This document shows positions 4,576 to 6,250 of a stretch of DNA of 6,250 bases, piece after piece. The stretch is from Roseiarcus sp043784465 (GTDB lineage Bacteria > Pseudomonadota > Alphaproteobacteria > Rhizobiales > Beijerinckiaceae), in assembly GCA_043784465.1 (NCBI GenBank), contig JAYVYJ010000189.1, positions 1-6,250 on the forward strand, written 5' to 3'. How positions within the stretch are numbered: position 1 is the stretch's first letter; each line of letters starts with the position of its first letter. Made by a program: the position numbers and the translations under genes. The notes under the pieces are model-generated. The model was not told the DNA's origin. It saw only the letters and a program-made list of their open reading frames with translations, and ran no database searches.

Positions 4576-5772
4576 ATGCCTCTTACCCACTTCGACATCC
4601 GCAACACGAAGCCCGCTGAAAAACCCTTCAAGATTTCCGACGGCGGCGGGCTCTACCTCCTTGTCCAGCCCCACGGCGCGATGCTCTGGCGGCTGAAGTA
4701 CCGCTATCTCGGCAAGGAGCGTGTCCTCTCCTTTGGCGCATACCCGATCGTGTCGCTTGCCGATGCCCGCGAGAAGCGAGACTCCGCCAAGAAAATTCTG
4801 GTGAACGGGAAAGACCCTGCTACCGAGCGGCGGCTGGAGCGGCTCGCGTCGGAGACCGCCGCGCGCAACACCTTCGGTCTCGTCGCGGCCGAGTACGTCA
4901 AGAACCTCGAAGATGGCGGCATGGCCGAGATCACCGTCACCAAGAACCGGTGGCTTTTAGAGGACCTCGCGAGATCGCTCGCAAACCGTCCTATTGCCGA
5001 GATCACGGCCGCCGAGCTTCTCGACCTCCTGAAGCGTGTCGAGAAAAGCGGCCGGCGCGAGACCGCTCGTCGGCTGCGCGGGGTCATCGGTGGCGTCTTT
5101 CGCCTCGCTATCGTGACCCTGCGCGCGACGACCGATCCGACCTATGCGCTCAAGGGTGCCCTGCTGCGTCCGAACGTGAAGCCGCGTGCGGCCATTACCG
5201 ACGAGAAGAAGCTCGGTGGACTCATACGCGCAATCGACGAATTCGACGGGTGGCCCACGCTCCGCTCGGCTCTGAAATTCTGCGCACTCACCTTTGCCCG
5301 CCCAGGCGAGGTTCGCGGGGCGCGGCGATCCGAGATCAATTTTGAAAAGGCCGTCTGGCGTATCTCGGCTGAGCGCACGAAGATGCGCCGGCCGCATGAC
5401 GTTCCCCTCTCGCGGCAGGCGGTCGAAGTGCTCCGGGAGATTTGGCCAGCGTCCGAGTTCGGTGATCTCGTCTTCCCCTCGCTCATTTCATACAAGAAGG
5501 CACTGTCGGAGAACGCCTTCAACTCCGCACTGCGCCGCATGGGCTTCACCCAGGAAGAAGTGTCCGCGCATGGGTTTCGCTCATCGGCGAGCACGATCCT
5601 GAATGAGAACGGCTTCAATCCCGACGTCATCGAGGCGGCACTCGGGCACCAGTCGGAGAACGCCGTTCGCCGCGCTTACAATCGCGCGATCTACTGGCCG
5701 GAGCGGATTGCGCTCATGCAGAAGTGGGCGGATATGCTCGACGAATTTCGCGCGTTACCCCCAACCGCGTGA
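4576..5772 (+). CDS. P4-type tyrosine integrase (DUF4102 + phage integrase domain)
   Basis: A complete 398-aa site-specific recombinase. The N-terminal DUF4102-type arm-binding domain (about residues 1-95) contains the usual FKISDGGGLYLLVQPHGAMLWRLKYRY-type segment (18-44) and LSFGAYPIVSLADAREKRD (51-69). The core-binding helical domain follows at about 98-190, and the catalytic domain at about 205-385. The active-site set is complete: R242 (ARPGEVR), K269 (ERTKMRRP), H332 and R335 (AHGFRSSAST), H358 (ALGHQS) and the nucleophile Y368 (RRAYNRA). Length is normal for the family. ATG 4576 has GGAGGG (4559-4564) 11 bases upstream. The gene points away from the tRNA-Leu, the standard layout for an island inserted at a tRNA 3' end, and the enzyme should catalyse integration and, with a directionality factor, excision. 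Codon use is GC-rich throughout, unlike the XRE-ImmA pair on the other side of the tRNA. No sign of decay. Confidence 0.95.
   Translation: MPLTHFDIRNTKPAEKPFKISDGGGLYLLVQPHGAMLWRLKYRYLGKERVLSFGAYPIVSLADAREKRDSAKKILVNGKDPATERRLERLASETAARNTFGLVAAEYVKNLEDGGMAEITVTKNRWLLEDLARSLANRPIAEITAAELLDLLKRVEKSGRRETARRLRGVIGGVFRLAIVTLRATTDPTYALKGALLRPNVKPRAAITDEKKLGGLIRAIDEFDGWPTLRSALKFCALTFARPGEVRGARRSEINFEKAVWRISAERTKMRRPHDVPLSRQAVEVLREIWPASEFGDLVFPSLISYKKALSENAFNSALRRMGFTQEEVSAHGFRSSASTILNENGFNPDVIEAALGHQSENAVRRAYNRAIYWPERIALMQKWADMLDEFRALPPTA
5755..5763 (+). repeat. Fourth TACCCCC motif, at the integrase 3' end
   Basis: TTACCCCCA here is identical over nine bases to the copy at 4545-4553 upstream of the integrase. 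It lies inside the last codons of the integrase gene (...RALPPTA). Confidence 0.5.
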
Positions 5773-5821
5773 CCAACCAGATCACTTCGGCCTCTGGGCT
5801 CCTTCTAAACCCGATCCGACT

Positions 5822-5848
5822 TTGTCATGCTTCCAAGCGTGATAGAAT
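5822..5848 (+). promoter_or_regulatory. Possible promoter with an operator-like palindrome for the HTH gene
   Basis: TTGTCA (5822-5827, five of six) and TAGAAT (5843-5848, five of six) are separated by 15 bp, slightly short. The spacer is filled by an 18-bp imperfect palindrome, TCATGCTTCCAAGCGTGA (5825-5842), with 8-base arms and one non-pairing position. A repressor bound there would cover the promoter. The predicted start, at about 5855-5856, again falls on the ATG of the gene. Confidence 0.4.
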
Positions 5849-5855
5849 TTGCGAT

Positions 5856-6250
5856 ATGTCTTTTCCAGAACAGTCTGGCGACGCCAACGCACCGGCGACG
5901 CCAGCACAAACATTTCTTCTCCTACCAGCGCCGAGCAGCACCAACGACAACAGCGTCGCCAGCGACGCCAACCTCGCTGCCTTGGCGCACAATCTCGACT
6001 ACACTCTAACAGTTGGTCAGGCTGTAGATCGCTTTGTCGCCGCCAAGCGCAAGCCGCCGTCAACGCGTACGATCCAGCGTTACTGCATAGAGGGCTTGTT
6101 GGAGGCACAAAAAATCAGAACTGTTTTTGGAGCGGAGTGGCTCATCAACGAGACGGCATTGATGCAATTTATCGATGCAGAACCCGTCGTCACTAGCGTC
6201 GCTGGCGACGCTATTCCACCTGTTCCGGCGTCGCCAGCGACGCCGCCAAA
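5856..6250 (+). CDS. MerR/excisionase-like HTH protein, 3' truncated by the window
   Basis: An open frame starts at ATG 5856 and runs off the right edge; 131 residues are visible. Residues 1-46 are low-complexity (Ala, Pro, Ser, Asp, Asn-rich), residues about 48-108 form a compact domain beginning LDYTLTVGQAVDRFVAAK and containing PSTRTIQRYCIEGLLEAQKI and EWLINETALMQFIDAEP, and then Pro/Ala-rich sequence resumes. The middle part resembles the winged HTH of the MerR/excisionase type (HTH_17-like), in which the 'tiqryc.eGll.a.ki....eWlI' strand-helix pattern is typical. Lying just after an integrase in the same direction, it could be a recombination directionality factor or an island regulator, though the long low-complexity flanks are unlike a minimal excisionase. 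It has no clear ribosome site. The sequence contains several palindromic repeats, annotated separately. The frame is supported by the domain; function beyond DNA binding is inferred. Confidence 0.72.
   Translation, partial: MSFPEQSGDANAPATPAQTFLLLPAPSSTNDNSVASDANLAALAHNLDYTLTVGQAVDRFVAAKRKPPSTRTIQRYCIEGLLEAQKIRTVFGAEWLINETALMQFIDAEPVVTSVAGDAIPPVPASPATPP
5877..5903 (+). repeat. Two GGCGACGCCA half-repeats
   Basis: GGCGACGCCA occurs at 5877-5886 and 5894-5903. The two copies are in different codon registers of the HTH gene (GDAN and ATPA). They share GCGACGCCA with the right half of the first 16-bp palindrome element (5953-5968). Confidence 0.6.
5953..5968 (+). repeat. Palindromic 16-bp element, copy 1
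   Basis: GCGTCGCCAGCGACGC: perfect 7-base inverted arms (GCGTCGC/GCGACGC) around a CA centre. Read in the HTH gene as SVASDA. Confidence 0.75.
6196..6211 (-). repeat. Palindromic 16-bp element, copy 2 (inverted)
   Basis: GCGTCGCTGGCGACGC on the plus strand is the exact reverse complement of copy 1. Read as SVAGDA, just after the HTH domain. Confidence 0.75.
6228..6243 (+). repeat. Palindromic 16-bp element, copy 3
   Basis: Exact repeat of copy 1 but in a different reading register, giving ASPAT. It lies 16 bp after copy 2, 7 bp from the window edge, so more copies may follow. Confidence 0.75.

Noticed and set aside
4704..5630. Several long minus-strand and alternative-frame ORFs across the integrase
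   Set aside because: They are antisense or shifted readings of a GC-rich gene, with Arg/Ser-rich composition and no recognisable motifs.
5782..6196. Competing frames on both strands over the HTH gene start
   Set aside because: They disrupt the clear HTH domain read from ATG 5856, which stays open to the window end.
5877..6243. CRISPR array
   Set aside because: The repeats are short, irregularly spaced, in both orientations and inside a coding sequence.

Overview
The window looks like accessory DNA on a genomic-island boundary in a GC-rich alphaproteobacterium, most likely of the Rhizobiales/Hyphomicrobiales type. That placement rests on the style of the IS1-like and ISNCY-like transposases, the P4-type integrase beside a tRNA-Leu, and general codon use. 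It is inferred by eye; no database search was possible.

Left part (1-3826). The window opens in the tail of a gene whose last residues carry an 'AAKMTPERR...AAxxRW' motif. A promoter-like TTGACA overlaps its stop codon. It precedes a tightly overlapping two-gene unit: a 215-aa protein of unknown function, then a 387-aa fusion of an XRE-type helix-turn-helix to an ImmA/IrrE (COG2856) zinc-peptidase domain. Both are visibly more AT-rich than the rest, which suggests horizontal acquisition. Next is an intact IS1-family-like DDE transposase gene, with a good promoter placed so that its transcript may start at the ATG itself (leaderless) and with no obvious terminal inverted repeats. Between it and the next gene lies a short stretch with a plausible 81-aa minus-strand gene. 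A 238-aa plus-strand protein of unknown function follows, with an AT-rich central patch.

Middle (3827-4327). There is no intact gene here. It holds the decayed 3' end of an ISNCY-like transposase (two frameshifts) and its right IS end, made of two tandem 26-bp repeats. The IS end stops 16 bp before the -35 box of the tRNA promoter.

Right part (4328-6250). A tRNA-Leu(CAG) with encoded CCA is followed 163 bp later by a complete P4-type tyrosine integrase gene, which begins a second, tRNA-integrated element running off the right edge. TACCCCC motifs flank the integrase start and recur at its 3' end. Beyond it begins a truncated gene, open to the window edge, for a MerR/excisionase-like HTH protein. 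Its coding sequence contains three copies of a 16-bp palindrome-like element, GCGTCGCCAGCGACGC, read in more than one frame and orientation, so the repeat appears to be a DNA element rather than a protein repeat.

The most unusual items are that palindromic repeat, the unknown protein paired with the XRE-ImmA regulator, the acceptor-stem mismatch in the tRNA used as an integration site, and the 238-aa unknown protein.
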